The notes under the pieces are model-generated. The model worked only from the letters and a program-made list of their open reading frames with translations. It was not told the DNA's origin and did no database searches. From Pontederia crassipes (Eukaryota > Streptophyta > Magnoliopsida > Commelinales > Pontederiaceae): a stretch of 64,000 nucleotides of DNA. The position numbers were made by a program, and so were the translations under genes. Below, piece after piece: positions 12,963 to 25,558 of this stretch. The stretch's first letter is position 1. Every line of letters begins with the position of its first letter. Location of the stretch: contig CM060195.1 in assembly GCA_030549335.1 (NCBI GenBank), forward strand, positions 16,609,501 to 16,673,500, given 5' to 3'.

Positions 12963-15850
12963 TGTAACACTCCTGTCAAAAAAAAACAAAGGATTGGTCG
13001 AGACCTTTCCCCTTCCCATTTTTATCCTCTTCAGAGTGTTCTTTTCCATTTTCATTCTTCCCTCTTGTCTTCTTCTGCTGTTGCCTTCTCCCTTCACTCC
13101 ACTCTCTCTCCACCGATTGGGGCAGCAAGGGTAGAGGATCTCCGTGCCTGGCAGGGAATTCCACCGCCGGGATTTTTCCTCCATCCCCAAGGAAGAGGCA
13201 AACGGTCAGCTTCCCCCTCTATATGAGGCCCGACTCTCCTTCCTTCTCCCTCTCTATTTTCTCTTGTCTCTCATTCCAGTCTCCTCCCTCACTCGTTTTC
13301 CTTCTTCTTCGCCACGAACGAACGATAGGGGGTGAGGCAGAGACGCCGACGACTTTGGGCAAAGTAAGAGACAATGGAGGATGACAACTCGAAAGAGCTT
13401 AGGCGAAACGTGTGTTTGTTCAAGATCTTATTCATAGGTCGCGTTCTAGATGAATCATGCATGTGTAGTGAAGCTTGAACTGTATGATAGACCTCTTACC
13501 TTGAACGAACCTCTACATGTTCTACTTTATGATTTTCATGTCTAGCATAATCAATTGCATAATGAAACCGTATGAACTCATTGTCAAAACCTCTCATCTC
13601 ATGATACATGTTTAGTACCATACTTGTGCATTTTAGTTAGTGAATGCTCTGTGAACCTTTACTCTTGAAGCACAACTCTTAGTTGTATTATACCGGCGAT
13701 CACCGAAGAAAACGAACCAGAAACGTTCTCAGCATGAAAGAACCCAACCTAGGTCATGCCCCGCCGGACCAAGTTCTAACTAACTCGGCCCGGATTCGCC
13801 ATGGACGACAGAGCTTGAGCTCGGCTCGAGCTAGGAACCCGGCCCGGGTCATCCCCGACTCGACCTGAGTTCATCATGGAGAAGACGATCGGGCGCAATG
13901 CCCGACTTGGCCTGATGATACGCTTACTCGGCCAGGGTGTGACCCCAACTCAGCCCGAGTTCTACTAAAAAATTTCCGACAATGATTTAGTCTGAACTCG
14001 GCCCGGGTTCCACTCATACTCGGTCTGGATTCTTACCACGACTATTTAGATCCCTGATCTACATGTTTGACCCCAAATCAGTTTTAAATGTGAATTATGT
14101 TCATTATATCCTTGTTTTACCCTTCGTGATTGCACCAAAACCATGATGTGTTATGATGACATGATGATGTTTTCCTTATCAAAGTACGAATAAAGAACGA
14201 GGATGATCCTAAGATCAATGATGAATGAATTTCAAACCATGATGAACTCCTTTGAAATGAAGAAGAATGAAAAGGAACCAACGACCGCTCCCCTCTTCGG
14301 TCGACCGATGAATGATGATGAATAGGCATATGCCTCCTCCTCAGACGACCCTGAATGAACCTAAAGCGAATGACCCTTGACCTTTGGGCATCCGTTATGT
14401 GGACCAAAAGACATGAACTCTATCACAAACACGATTTAATAAGCTTCTGCCCACTTGATGAAAAGTAAAAGAAGAAAACCTAAAGATGATGTTGGAGCTA
14501 TGCTCCCGACAACCTTGATCAATCTACGAATTGAAAGATAGGTCCACTTATGATGGGGGGAAGTTGTGACCGCCTCGTAACAGACACTTCCTCACGGGTT
14601 ATCATTAACTAAATGGGAGTCTCTCCCACACGGGTGTTTCCGCCTAGCGCGGGGTCACCCACACTTTTTGTCCGACCGTGGCACTAATCACCCACTGGCC
14701 TATGATGGTCTAGATAGCCGCACCTCATGGTGTTTGCAAATGATATTCCCTAAATGAACGAAGAGCTCTTCTAAATTATGAAAGTATGAAAGTACAAAAG
14801 AATGAAAATACGACAATACGACGAATGAATGAACTCATAAAAGAATCAAAGAAAGAAAAGAAATGAGAATGCAAGAATGAAAGTACGAAAGATAAACACG
14901 AAACGAACACGTAAAAGAATCAGAAGAAGAAAAAAAGAGAAAAGAATTGGAAAGTCATGCATCAAGATCTCTTCACTTATTTCACTTTACCGTCTTTCAC
15001 TTTACCATGTTTCACTTTACCATGTTTTCCTTCATGCCATATTCTGATAGGACTGATATATATGATTTATATGAACTTATACTTAGCTTTATGCTAACTA
15101 TTGAGCTTGCTCCCTTGTGTGATCCTCACACGTGGATGGTGACGATGCGTACGGTGGTGATGTTTGTGTGACTGTTCCAGCCCGGGTGGTGCCTACACAT
15201 TGTTCTAATCGAGTCTTACCTCAGTCGAATGTTTTACGCTATATTAAGTGGTGTATCTTTTTAGACTGGATTCACATCTATGTCTAGTTTAATCTTTCGT
15301 CTCACTTTTGAGGCCCTTTTTGGGACGGATGGATATACCCTTTTGGATGTACCTTTTTGGCTTTCACGTCATGATTAGTAATGAGATTTATTCCTCATAC
15401 TAAGTCACCTTTTGAATGTATTTTGGGTTCCACACATTCGCTTCACATGAAAGCTAATTGATGTACTTTGATATATCAGCTTCCGCATTTTCTTTAATTG
15501 TTGTATTATTTTATTATTCAGTCTTCTTCTTACATTTCATTTATCTTGACCACTTGGGTCAATAGTCAAAAGAAAGATCGAAGGAATGAAAGAAAGAAAG
15601 GTACCGCACGAGAGGAGGTCTCGCCATGTGGCGATGTCGAATTTTGGGGTGCTGCAACTACAACAGGTTGCATGTGATGAGGCCGCTTTGTCCTATGTAC
15701 TAACATGGTGTCCTCCAAGGAACTTCCGTGTGTCGCATCCAACTTGATCCATTGTTGCCGTCCGATAGGCAAAGTAGCCGCACCTTCCCGCAGCTACCAC
15801 GACGCAGCCATTTGATTGTTGTTATATGTGTTTGATTTCTTTAGTTTTAA
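12963..15850 (+). repeat. 3' LTR of element A
   Basis: It starts TGTAACACTCC directly after the integrase tail and matches the left copy from about 13036 to 15850, ending at the same TTTAGTTTTAA. The right end does not finish in CA, so the copy is probably truncated. The two LTRs differ at many sites, including 20-70 base indels, which fits an old insertion. No clear polypurine tract is visible before it. Confidence 0.7.
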
Positions 15851-16837
15851 AATAGTTTTCGTTGCTAATCACACTCAGTCAAGCCATTTAGTGCTTCGTG
15901 GTCTTATGATTTTGATTAGTGGCATCATCTCTGGAGGACTCTCTTGTGTAAAGAAACTAGGGAAACTCCTCACGCTTTGCGCAATTAACAAAGATGCGAT
16001 AATATTAATTCTTTGTTATCGGAGAAAACATTAAATAATGAGACATATTTAGGCTATTAAAAGTAATAATATTTTTTGAATCTGAATTCACATATTTAAT
16101 TGAGCCATATAATATATTTAATTATTTTTCTCAATTAAAAACTTAAAAAGACTCAAACATTAGGGTATGTAGAAATTTATTTTTGTATCATATAAACTTT
16201 CTTAAAAATGTTGAAATGCTCATGTAATTTGAGTAGAGGGTGCAAAGGAAAAAAAGGCATAAGAATAATAAGAAAAAGTATAAGATGCAATGCTCTTAGA
16301 CATAATTAGAAAAAATATCACAATTTGTTTCTAGTAGAAAACACAACGTAGTTGTATAGTTTTATAATAGTTCTTGATCTTTTTTAAAGTAAATAGTGAA
16401 TGGATATGTTGCATTATATACAATGTATCCTTTTCTTCCATTAAATATTTAATAAAAACGAATACAATTAGATAAAATCAATTAGCTAAAACTTTTGTGA
16501 ATAATTTTGTATTTTTTTAATTTATTTTTTATTACTATCTTCCCACTTTTTGTGAATAATTATTAATTAATAAGTTGTAGTTTTGGCGAGATACATCGTG
16601 GGAAGAGAATAATAATAATGGGAAGATAACGGAAGTGTTAAATGAGGAAGTTAAAAGGATCGCCTGAAGGTCATGGAGTAATTATTAAAATATGGATGAA
16701 AAATAGAATAAGATAATTATTAATTCAAAAAATAGAAAAATGATAAATATACCAAACATGTCGTCTCATTTCAGGTTCATGTCCTTAGGAAAGTAAGTGT
16801 CATATAATTGTTAATTATATTTTTTTTTCTTTTTTGG
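15851..16837. other. AT-rich intergenic DNA, no gene seen
   Basis: Short frames only, all with low-complexity AT codons. A 70-residue frame over 15816-16034 straddles the end of element A and resembles nothing I recognise. The right end runs into the vicilin pseudogene. Confidence 0.5.
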
Positions 16838-17249
16838 TACCTTCGGCGACGAACAAAATAACATTTGAATCCAAGTGATGGGGCTTGACGAAGGCATACG
16901 GGTGGGCTTCGAGGATGCCCACGTGATAGTTAGTGATCCCCAGCAACAACTTGGACTTGCGCAAAAAGTTCTGAAGGATCTTTATGATGCCGCGTTGAGT
17001 CTTCACCTCCTGCTCGAAACTTTCCCTCCCGGCCAAAGAAGTAAGCGCCTGTGCTCTCGCTCCGCACCTTTATGCTCGCACCGGCTCTCACAACGCTGTC
17101 GCATGCCCTGGTCATAGTGTGGCTGCTGCCAGCACTCCTCCTTGCATTCCCGGAGCTCGGGGTCATCCTTCTAGTGGGTTAAAGTGAAGGTCATAGTGAG
17201 GATGCAGATGGCGAGAAGGATGACAAATTAAGCTCAATTTGGTGGCCAT
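16838..17249 (-). pseudogene. Vicilin-like 7S seed storage globulin, first-exon pseudogene
   Basis: Vicilins are secreted cupin-fold storage proteins of seed protein bodies. On the minus strand an ATG at 17249 starts MATKLSLI. In the next frame a hydrophobic signal-peptide core follows (VILLAICILTMTF), then DPELRECKEEC and CESRCEHKG, the paired C-x3-C motif of vicilin N-termini. Another frame change gives YFFGREGKF, and a third the start of the first cupin domain: QNFLRKSKLLLGITNYHV, ILEAHPYAFVKPHH and NVILFVAEG. At least three frameshifts and one stop break it. It ends at AG|GTACCA, which could be the first exon's donor site. No later exon follows. It is GC-richer than the surrounding DNA, as a former gene would be. 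Confidence 0.85.
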
Positions 17250-17560
17250 GTTGACTACTATTTGAAGCCAACTTCAGAGTTATGAATGCAGAAGACGAGA
17301 TAATCATCTCCCCGCTAAAAGGTCTTAGCTCAAAGACATGCATTGGGATGAAAGACTGAAATTCAAGTTGTTTGGACTTGTATTAGTCCAATAACTTTTT
17401 ATACTCTCGTGCATGACTTTTAATCTTCTTGATATTTAAGTAACAAATATTTTAATAAGTGAATGAGACTTTTAACCTTCTTTCTAATCTTTTTTTTATC
17501 TGACTCCTCTTTTAACTTTTCATCTTTTTTTAATTTAACGTATGTTGTCTTTGCATAATA
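17250..17560 (-). promoter_or_regulatory. Promoter and 5' UTR of the vicilin pseudogene
   Basis: On the minus strand TATAAAAAG lies at 17403-17395, about 150 bases before the ATG. A CATGCA RY-type motif, the element bound by B3 seed regulators, occurs just upstream of the TATA (about 17409-17416). Another, AATGCATG, lies in the leader at about 17338. The whole stretch is repeated inverted at 27310-27560, where the RY motif is the perfect CATGCATG. Confidence 0.65.
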
Positions 17561-17639
17561 AATGTTATTAACATTGGTTATATAGTAGTGGTCTTTTGAA
17601 GTTTTTTAAGTCATATTTAATTTTAAATATAACATTTCA

Positions 17640-17890
17640 GTTATTTAAGTCAAATTCATGTATATTATTAATGAGATAGTGGGGTAGACTGATTAATGAT
17701 TATCTAGAATATGTTAAATTTTAAGTGATGAATTAGATGAAAAATTCTAAAAATTTGAGAAAAAAAGATATATTATTAATGAGATGATGGGTGGACTGAT
17801 TAATGATTATCTATAATATATTAATTAAGTGATGAATTAGATGAAAAAATTCTAAAAGTTTAAGAAAAAAAGATAAATAGGAATGGTGAG
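17640..17890. repeat. Tandem duplication of about 108 bp, part of an inverted repeat
   Basis: Two direct units, starting near 17660 and 17770, share TATTATTAATGAGAT, GACTGATTAATGATTATCTA and GTGATGAATTAGATGAAAAA. The reverse complement of the same sequence stands at 19062-19186, next to element B. Confidence 0.75.
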
Positions 17891-19061
17891 CAAGAAGACA
17901 ATGAAAGATATTTACCATCCTGCCCTTGATCCTTAGAATTATATACATATATATATATGTAGATTGTATGCCTTTTTTTTATTCCGATATAAGATAAAGA
18001 AATTATAGGTGGCATGACATCTTATGTTTCTAACACTACAGTATAATTTTGGCCTATTTTCCTTTAGAAAAATAAATTTAAGCATAGTAATTATTAAAAG
18101 CACTTAACATGTCATTTTTGTTGTAACCATGCATGTTCTTTAACATTAATTCCATTTTATTTGGTTGTAAAAAAAACAAAAGAAATTGTGTAATATAATT
18201 ATAATCGGAGAAATTTAAGGTACAAATGCAAAAAGAATCAATCAAAAGCAATAAAATCGCGTGTTCATTTTCATGCAAAAATAGACGAAATTATGCATTC
18301 ATTGCAAGTAATGGAAGAGTTTCATGTATGAATGCAAAAAAAAGGTAACTGATAATTTATTGTAAAATATATGAACCACATTAGTGGAGAAGTTTAAGGA
18401 AGGTAAGAAAATTGAAATTATGCATCAATGTGTTAGAATTATTTAAGCATGTGTTGCGTGAAAATTCAATTTTTGGCATAGGTCATCATCGTTAGCTCGT
18501 AATTCAATTGGTATTATGTTAGAGCTATTTTGAATATTCGTCATTCATTCCAAATAGAATCCTTGGATCATTGAATAATATTTGTTGAGATACAAATTAT
18601 CTCCATCAAATTCATGCAATTATTTTATTTCTAACTTTTATGTTTTTCCTATTTCAGTAATTATTGTATTTTACTACATGCGAATTATATATATAACTTT
18701 ATATGTAACTTTATCTCTGAGTCCGTTTATATTGTGTTTTAAAATAAATTTGTTAGAAATTATATCCTATTTAATATATGAAAATAGGATTATATACAGA
18801 AATTCATTACATTTAATCTTTTCCTATTTTTTTTCTTCATATTAATTTTTCTCTTGATTCCCTCCGTCTCCAATTCCATTGTTACTTTTAATGACAAAAA
18901 AATGTTGTTACATTGTTTGTTAATGTATTTAACAATAGTATTTATTTGTTCGAAGCACAAGCGTGTTCCCGAGATTTTTATGTTTTTTCAAGATGATAAA
19001 CATGCCCTCCTTATTCACCATTCCTATTTATCTTTTTCTCTCAACTTTTAAGATTTTTTTT
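17891..19061. other. AT-rich spacer at the centre of the inverted repeat
   Basis: Short AT-coded frames only, with a TATATATATATA run at about 17946. I see no gene, RNA or transposon end here. Confidence 0.5.
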
Positions 19062-19186
19062 CATCCAATTCATCACATAAATTTTAATATATTCTAAATA
19101 ATCATTAATTAATCCACCCCACTATCTCATTAATAACATACATCAATTTGTCTAAAAAACTTGAAACGTTATACTTGACATTAAAA

Positions 19187-19918
19187 TGATATGAACTGGG
19201 AAGCATCCATAAATGCGATTGATGGAAATAAGGATGATCGAGTAAAGTCCGATGATGATCAAGATAATTATGTGCATCTTCGAGATAAAGAAATTGATCA
19301 AGAATTCTTATGCCCACTTACATGATCAAGAGCAAAACAACTTCAGAAGACAATAGAAAATCATTTACACAGTGGGCACGAAACTACAAATCAGATCCAA
19401 CTTCTCAATGTGTTACAAATTGGGCCGCATGACGAGTCAACATAACTTGGGCCAAATAAATCATGGTTTAACCATATTTATTTGGAATTTTTAGAATTAA
19501 TTACATATGGAATATGCTGAAGAGGATTGTAACAGAAATTGAGTTTGTTATTTTACTAGATTAGTTAAATTACTTGTGGGCTAAGTTAGAGTCTTTTCTT
19601 TCAGCCCAAAGTCTATTTCTAGGGCCTATAAATACTGGTCTCCATTGTTATTTGAGATATCTTTGAATCTATAAATAATTTGGCTTAATTGCTTTTGCTG
19701 TGAGGGAACTCCTGCAACCCGTTCTCCGGGAACTTTCGCTGTTAATTACAAGGTTGGCTATCTTATTATTAAATCCATCTATTTATAATATCGATTGTTT
19801 GGTTCATTGTAATCTTGAGGTTGATATTCCACTGTCTTAAAAATTCCTTTGATCTCATTTCTTTGATTATCATATATTGTTCCGGTCACTCAAGGCATTG
19901 TTCTTGAGCATCGTATCA
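19187..19918 (+). repeat. 5' LTR of element B
   Basis: Starts TGATATGAAC and ends GCATCGTATCA, 732 bp. TATAAATA at 19627-19634 is the likely promoter. It carries the same tail-coding stretch as the 3' LTR, but here a TGA replaces the AGA codon in the 'LTRSRAKQL' stretch at about 19322. Confidence 0.9.
19627..19634 (+). promoter_or_regulatory. TATA box of the element B 5' LTR
   Basis: TATAAATA follows GGGCC and lies about 290 bases before the LTR end. It is conserved in the 3' LTR at 25998-26005. Confidence 0.6.
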
Positions 19919-19920
19919 GT

Positions 19921-19933
19921 TGATATCAGAGCC
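19921..19933 (+). promoter_or_regulatory. Primer-binding site of element B
   Basis: TGATATCAGAGCC lies two bases after the LTR. It matches the usual initiator-methionine tRNA site TGGTATCAGAGCC with one G-to-A change. Confidence 0.8.
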
Positions 19934-20189
19934 GCATTTTCGATTCAGTTTTCAAGTTATTTTCCATTATTCTTGTTTTTTTCCCTATTTCAGTTTCTGA
20001 AAAAAAAACAACACAAAAAAAAATCTAGTTTGTTTCTTCAAATTCTAGCTGTCTTCCTTATTTGCTTTTTTTTGTTCTTCAAACCCTAGCCATCATCATC
20101 TTTTCTTCAAAATCTAGTGCAATTTTGAAAAAAAAAACACAAAAATCTGGTTATTTGTTGTTGAAACTCTAACCGTCATCATTATTTGT

Positions 20190-20510
20190 TCTCAAGTTTT
20201 TGCTGCATTTTCAAAAAAAAATTCCAAAAATTGAAAAAAAAAGACTAAAAAGAAAAGTGCAAGAAAGGAGAAAAGAAGACAGAAAAGAAAATATCTAGAA
20301 AAAAAATTCGAAAAAAAATCTGAAAAAAAAATTGAAAAGGAAAGTGCAAGAAAGGAGGAAAGAGTAGAACATGAAAAAAATTTGGAAAAAAAATCCGAAA
20401 AAAAGAAAAGAAGAAAAAAAAGAGGATTCAAAAGAAAGAGGAGAGAAGAAAAAAAAGGAAGGATTATTTCTGGAGAAAAGTGTAAAGAAAATTGAGAATA
20501 GAACAATTTG
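20190..20510 (+). repeat. Purine-rich leader of element B
   Basis: Almost only A and G in runs such as GAAAAAAAA and AAGAAAGGAG. It is untranslated leader before the gag ATG at 20907. The phenylalanine-rich minus-strand frame over it is an artefact of composition. Confidence 0.6.
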
Positions 20511-20906
20511 ATTCAGGGAAGGGTGATCTTTGATTTCATTCCAATTCTGAAATTTTGATACCTATCCTTATTTGACAACATTTTCTTGATTTCTACTCCA
20601 AATCAATTCATTACACATCTATCCTTATTGGGCAATCTTTTTTGATCTCTATTCTAAAATCAACTTTAGGTATTCTTTTGATCTTGCAATCATATTGATA
20701 AATCAGGTTGATTCAATCACACATTGCCTTTGTATTGACTTGCATTAGTTCTCCTAGAACTTGTTGGAGGGTTCAAGAGAGGAAAAAGGCAGAGTGGTAA
20801 GTACAATTAAGGGAAAAGCCAAATAGAATTGAGATAAAATATGAGTGTCACCACGTGAGGTAGTGAGATTGTTTTTACTAACTTTTGTGACAGAAATTTT
20901 CCTACA

Positions 20907-22691
20907 ATGTCAACAGGAAAGGACAAAGAGATTAATCCTAGAAATAAAGAAATTGATCCGACAAGGATGATGAAAGTCATGACGCAACATTTTCAGCATC
21001 TTGGAAACATGATTACTGAACTTCACAATGAAGTAGATGTGCAGAAGGATCAAATTGCACAACTACAACAGGTTATACAACCAAACCAAAGAAGAGATCG
21101 CCGAAGACACCTTGTTGTTGATGATGAAGAGATGGAAGAGGAAGATGATGAAGCCTCTGATAGACATGGGAGAAGGCATAGATGTGTTCAGATTGGAGGT
21201 AGAAGAAATGAACGAGAAAGAGAACAAGATAGAGATGTCACTGATAGAAACACAGGTTCAATTAAACTATTTCTCCCTACCTTTCAAGGTAAAAGTGATC
21301 CTGATGTTTATATTGAGTGGGAACAAAGGGTGGAAAGTATATTTGATTGTCATAATTATTCCAATGAGAAAAAAGTTAAACTTGCTGTTGTATCCTTTGC
21401 TGATTATGCTATTACTTGGTGGAATCAATTAACCATTAATAGGCGCAGAAATCGAGAGCCTCCAGTTGAATATTGGGATGACATGAAAATTATATTGAGG
21501 AGAAGATTTGTTCCTCCATCATATTATCATGACTTACGTATGAAATTGCAGACTATGAGGCAGGGATCAAAGACTGTTGAAGAGTACTATAAAGATATGG
21601 AAATGACACTCATCCGAGCTAACATAAATGAGGATCGTGAAGACACAATTGCAAGATTCATATGCGGGCTGAATCGAGAGCTTTCTAGAGTTGTGAAATT
21701 GCAAGAGTATTTGGAGTTGGATGAAGTTCTGCATAAGACTATAAAGGTTGAGAAGCAATTGAAGAAAGATATTCGTCCAAATAGCAAATATCAAAGTTCA
21801 AATTCTGCTTGGAAATCAAAATGACATGCAAATTCCAAGTTAGTTGATAAGCCAACTCAAAAATTGGAGGAGAAAAACAAGGCTGAACATTCCAACTCAA
21901 AGGACAAAGGTATTGCCTCTAATAGTTCACAAAGGACTCGAGATATTAAATGTTTTCGTTGTCTTGGTTCAGGTCATATTGCTTCACAATGCCCAAATAA
22001 ACGTGCTATGATCATGATGGACAACGGTGATATTGCATCTGAAGAAGAGTTATCACAAGAGAGTGCAGGAGAAGAAAGTGGAGAAGAAATTGAAGAAGTT
22101 GAGAAAAATTTTGTGATTCTGAGAATATTACATATAAATGTCCAAGAAAACACTGAAGAACTTCAAAGAGAGAACATCTTTTATGCTCGTTGTCGTGTGC
22201 AAGATCGTACTTGTGGGCTGATCATTGATAGTGGGAGTTGTGTTAATGTGGCAAGTAAGTTTATGGTTGATAAGCTTGGTTTGCCCATTTTGAAGCTTTC
22301 GAAACCTTACAGGCTCCAATGGTTAAATGAAAATGGAGAGCTCAAAGTTACGAAACAGATATTGATATCATTTTCTATTGGGAAGTATGTTGATGTGGTG
22401 TTGTGCGATGTTGTACCTATGCAGGCATGCCACATCTTACTTGGAAGACCTTGGCAGTTTGATAGACATGCCACACATGATGGTTACACAAATCGCTATA
22501 GTTTCCACAAGGACAAGCGACATAGCACACTGGTACCATTATTACCGCACCAAGTGTTTGAGGAGCAATTGCAAATAAAGAAGTCCATGGCCACTTATTA
22601 CAAGGAACTTCAGAATACTAGTCAAGTTCAGCCAACACAAAAAGAGAGTGAGATTAGAGTTGAAATCAGAGTGGAAAAAGTAATGATGTAA
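20907..22691 (+). pseudogene. Element B gag and protease
   Basis: The ATG at 20907 starts MSTGKDKEINPRNK. An acidic and arginine-rich region follows, then the retrotransposon gag domain at about residues 125-250 (WEQRVESIFDCHN, AITWWNQL, YYKDMEMTLIRANI). A single TGA at 21822 interrupts the frame, which continues unchanged to the zinc knuckle CFRCLGSGHIASQC (21951-21992) and the protease block GLIIDSGSCVNVAS, with its DSG intact. HILLGRPWQFDRHATHDG is the second protease block. The frame ends at 22691 in a charged linker. Gag would package the RNA and the protease would cut the polyprotein. The TGA probably replaced CGA. Confidence 0.9.
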
Positions 22692-23740
22692 AAGTGAGCA
22701 TGGTGAAAGAAGAGAAAGGAAGAAAGGAAGAGTTGAAAATCTGAGTGCAAACAACGAAAAAGAAAAAATGGGTAGGGTAAGAGGAGATGAGAAGCAAGTG
22801 AGCAGGAAAGATAAAAAAAATGAGTGTTGTAGCTAGAGTGAGTGAAAATCAAGAAGTTTATAACTCAATGAGGCCAATGATCTTATTATTATACAAAGAG
22901 GTCTACTTGTCTAATGCTGACACTCCTCTACCTAGTGTTGTTTTTTTCTTTATTGCAGGAATTTCAAGATGTCTTGCCCGATGAAATACCTTCAGGTTTA
23001 CCTCCAATTAGAGGAATTGAACACCAGATTGACTTCATTCCGGGCGCACAAATTCCAAGTCGTCCAGCTTATCGGAGCAACCCTGAAGAAACAAAAGAGT
23101 TACAAAGGCAGGTGGAAGAACTTCTTTCTAAAGGGTTTGTTCGTGAGAGCATGAGCCCTTGTGCTGTCCCTGTTTTACTAGTGCCAAAGAAGGATGGGAC
23201 TTGGCGAATGTGTGTTGATTGTCGTGCAGTAAATAAGATTACGGTAAAATATCGACACCCTATTCCTCGATTAGATGATATGCTTGATGAGTTGCATGGT
23301 TCTTCTATATTTTCTAAGATTGATTTAAAAAGTGGATACCATCAAATCCGGATGAGAGAAGGTGATGAATGGAAGACTGCTTTTAAAACAAAACATGATT
23401 TATACGAGTGGTTGGTTATGCCATTTGGTCTCACTAATGCACCTAGTACTTTTATGAGATTGATGAATCATGTCTTGCGTGCTTTTATAGGAAAATTTGT
23501 TGTTGTGTATTTTGATGACATATTGATTTATAGTAAGTGCTTAACTGATCGTATTGAACATTTAAGACTTGTGCTTGAGACTTTAAGGCATGAAAAGTTA
23601 TATGCTAACATGAAAAAGTGTGATTTCTGCATGGATAGAGTACTTTTTCTTGGCTTTGTTGTTAGTTCTAAAGGTGTAGAGGTTGATGAAGAAAAAGTCA
23701 AGGCAATTAAAGAATGACCTACACCGAAAACAGTGATGGA
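22692..23740 (+). pseudogene. Element B reverse transcriptase
   Basis: The linker 22692-22950 is frameshifted, but [18 protein letters not shown] can still be read. From 22950 RT is nearly perfect: [86 protein letters not shown] and [12 protein letters not shown], with both catalytic aspartates present. A TGA at 23715 stands where the family has tryptophan (EWPTPKT), and a second stop in the next block stands where arginine is usual. It is inactive only through these stops and the upstream shifts. Confidence 0.9.
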
Positions 23741-24430
23741 TGTGTGAAGTTTTCATGGTCTAGCTAGCTTCTATCGCAGATTTGTACCAAATTTTAGCAC
23801 CCTAGCTTCTCCTTTGACTGAAGTAATAAAAAAGAATCTTGGCTTCCGATGGACAGAAGAGCAGGAGAACGCCTTCAATACATTGAAAGACAAGCTAAGT
23901 TCAGCTCCTTTACTTGTTTTACCTGAATTTACCAAAACTTTTGAAATAGAATGTGATGCTTCAGGAATTGGTATTGGTGCTGTTCTAATGCAGGAAGGAA
24001 GACCAATTGCTTATTTTAGTGAGAAACTCAGTGGCGCAGCTCTTAACTATCCCACATATGACAAGGAGCTTTATGCATTGGTGAGAGCTTTAGAGACTTG
24101 GCAACACTATTTGTGGTCCAAAGAATTTGTCATTCATTCGGACCATGAATCCTTAAAACATTTGAAGGGACAAGGTAAGCTAAATCGACGACATAGTCAC
24201 TGGGTTGAATTCATTGAAATGTTTCCTTTTGTTATCAAATATAAACATGGAAAGGAAAACATAGTTGCTGATGCGTTGTCACGAAGGTATACACTTATCT
24301 CATTACTTGATGCAAAATTCTTGGGTTTTGAATATTTGAAAGATTTGTATGAGAAAGATCTTGATTTCTCTGTTGTGTTTAAAGCTTGTAAAAATTTGGT
24401 TTTGAGAATTTTTACAGATTTGAAGGGCAT
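23741..24430 (+). pseudogene. Element B RT connection and RNase H
   Basis: Reads [20 protein letters not shown], then [37 protein letters not shown] and [15 protein letters not shown]. These hold the RNase H D-E-D residues. It ends [14 protein letters not shown]. All catalytic residues look intact. The following spacer to integrase is frameshifted at about 24420-24430. Confidence 0.9.
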
Positions 24431-25555
24431 TTGTTTCACAAGAATAAGCTATGTATTCCTCAATGTTCTTTGCATGAATTGCTTGTTAAAGAATCACATG
24501 CGGGAGGATTGATGGGGCATTTTGGAGTTTTGAAAACTTTAGAAATTTTGAAAGAACATTTCTTTTGGCCTCACATGAAGAGAGATGTGCAACGAAATTG
24601 CTCTAATTGCATAGCATGCAGGAAGGCTAAATCTAAAATTAGGCCCCATGGATTATATATGCCTTTGCCAGTTCCTAGTCATCCTTAGACTGATGTTTCT
24701 ATGAATTTTGTTCTAGGTTTGCCCCGGTCTAGAAGTGGAAAAGACTCCATATTTGTTGTTGTTGATAGGTTTTAAAAAATGGCACACTTTATTCCTTGTC
24801 GTAAAACTAACGATGCTACTCATGTTGCAGATTTATTCTTTAAAGAGGTTGTGCGCCTACATGGCATTCCAAAAACTATTGTAAGTGATAGGGATGTCAA
24901 ATTTTTGAGCCACTTTTGACGTGTTCTATGAGGTAAGTTGGGTACAAAATTGCGATATTCTACTACTTGCCACCCGCAAACTGATGGGCAAACCGAGGTA
25001 GTAAATCGAACTCTTGGTACTTTACTACGTGCTGTGATAAAAAAATATTTGAAATCTTGAGAAGAATGCTTGCCTGTAATTGAATTTGCTTATAATAGAA
25101 CATTGCATACATCTACCAAGTTTACTCCTTTTGAAGTTGTTTATGGCTTTAATCCATTAACTCCTTTAGATTTGATTTCACTGCCAGTGAAAGAAGTTGC
25201 CAATCTAGATGGCAAAAGGAAAGCTGAATTGGTTCAGAAGATTCATGAGGATACTAGGGGTCATATTCTTCAAAGGAATGAACAAGTTGCTAGTCGCTCG
25301 AATATCAAGAGGAAGAAGATTACTTTCCAACCAGGAGATTTTGTTTGGATACATTTCAGAAAAGAGAGATTTCCACAAGAACGAAAGTCAAAGTTGCATC
25401 CACGTGGAGATGGTCCTTTCAAGATCATCGAGAAAATTAATGACAACGCCTATAGAATTGACTTGCAGGGTAAGTGAGTTCTACTTTCAATGTTACTGAC
25501 TTGTCTCCTTTTGATTTTAATGCAGATTCGAGGACGAATCCTTTGAAGAGGAGGG
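24431..25555 (+). pseudogene. Element B integrase
   Basis: The HHCC zinc domain is complete ([15 protein letters not shown] ... CSNCIACRKAK). In the core the first catalytic aspartate is asparagine (VSMNFVLGLP, usually MDFV). The second (IVSDRDVKF) and the glutamate ([16 protein letters not shown]) remain. At least five stops occur, four of them where the family has tryptophan (after PSHP, in SHF*RVL*GKLG, and KS*EECL). The C-terminal part is good: FAYNRTLHTSTKFTPFEVVY, GDFVWIHFRKERFP and GDGPFKIIEKINDNAYRIDL. It then shifts frame into TFNVTDLSPFD and leads through the polypurine tract into the LTR. Confidence 0.9.
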
Positions 25556-25558
25556 GAA
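25545..25558 (+). other. Polypurine tract of element B
   Basis: GAAGAGGAGGGGAA immediately precedes the 3' LTR and would prime plus-strand DNA. It also reads as codons for an acidic EEEG stretch in the frame that continues into the LTR. Confidence 0.85.

Larger units (their letters stand above)
359..15850 (+). mobile_element. Element A: degenerate Ty3/gypsy chromovirus
   Basis: Two direct repeats of about 2.9 kb flank remnants of gag, protease, reverse transcriptase, RNase H and integrase in the Ty3 order, ending in a chromodomain-like integrase tail. The RT and integrase wording resembles the Tekay/Del group of chromoviruses (my recognition, not a search). Two solo LTRs interrupt it, at 3461-6365 in gag and 8513-11136 in RNase H. 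Many in-frame stops and frameshifts show it is dead. The primer-binding site and the start of gag are missing: gag sequence follows directly on the end of the left repeat. Outer limits are approximate because no target duplication was found. Confidence 0.8.
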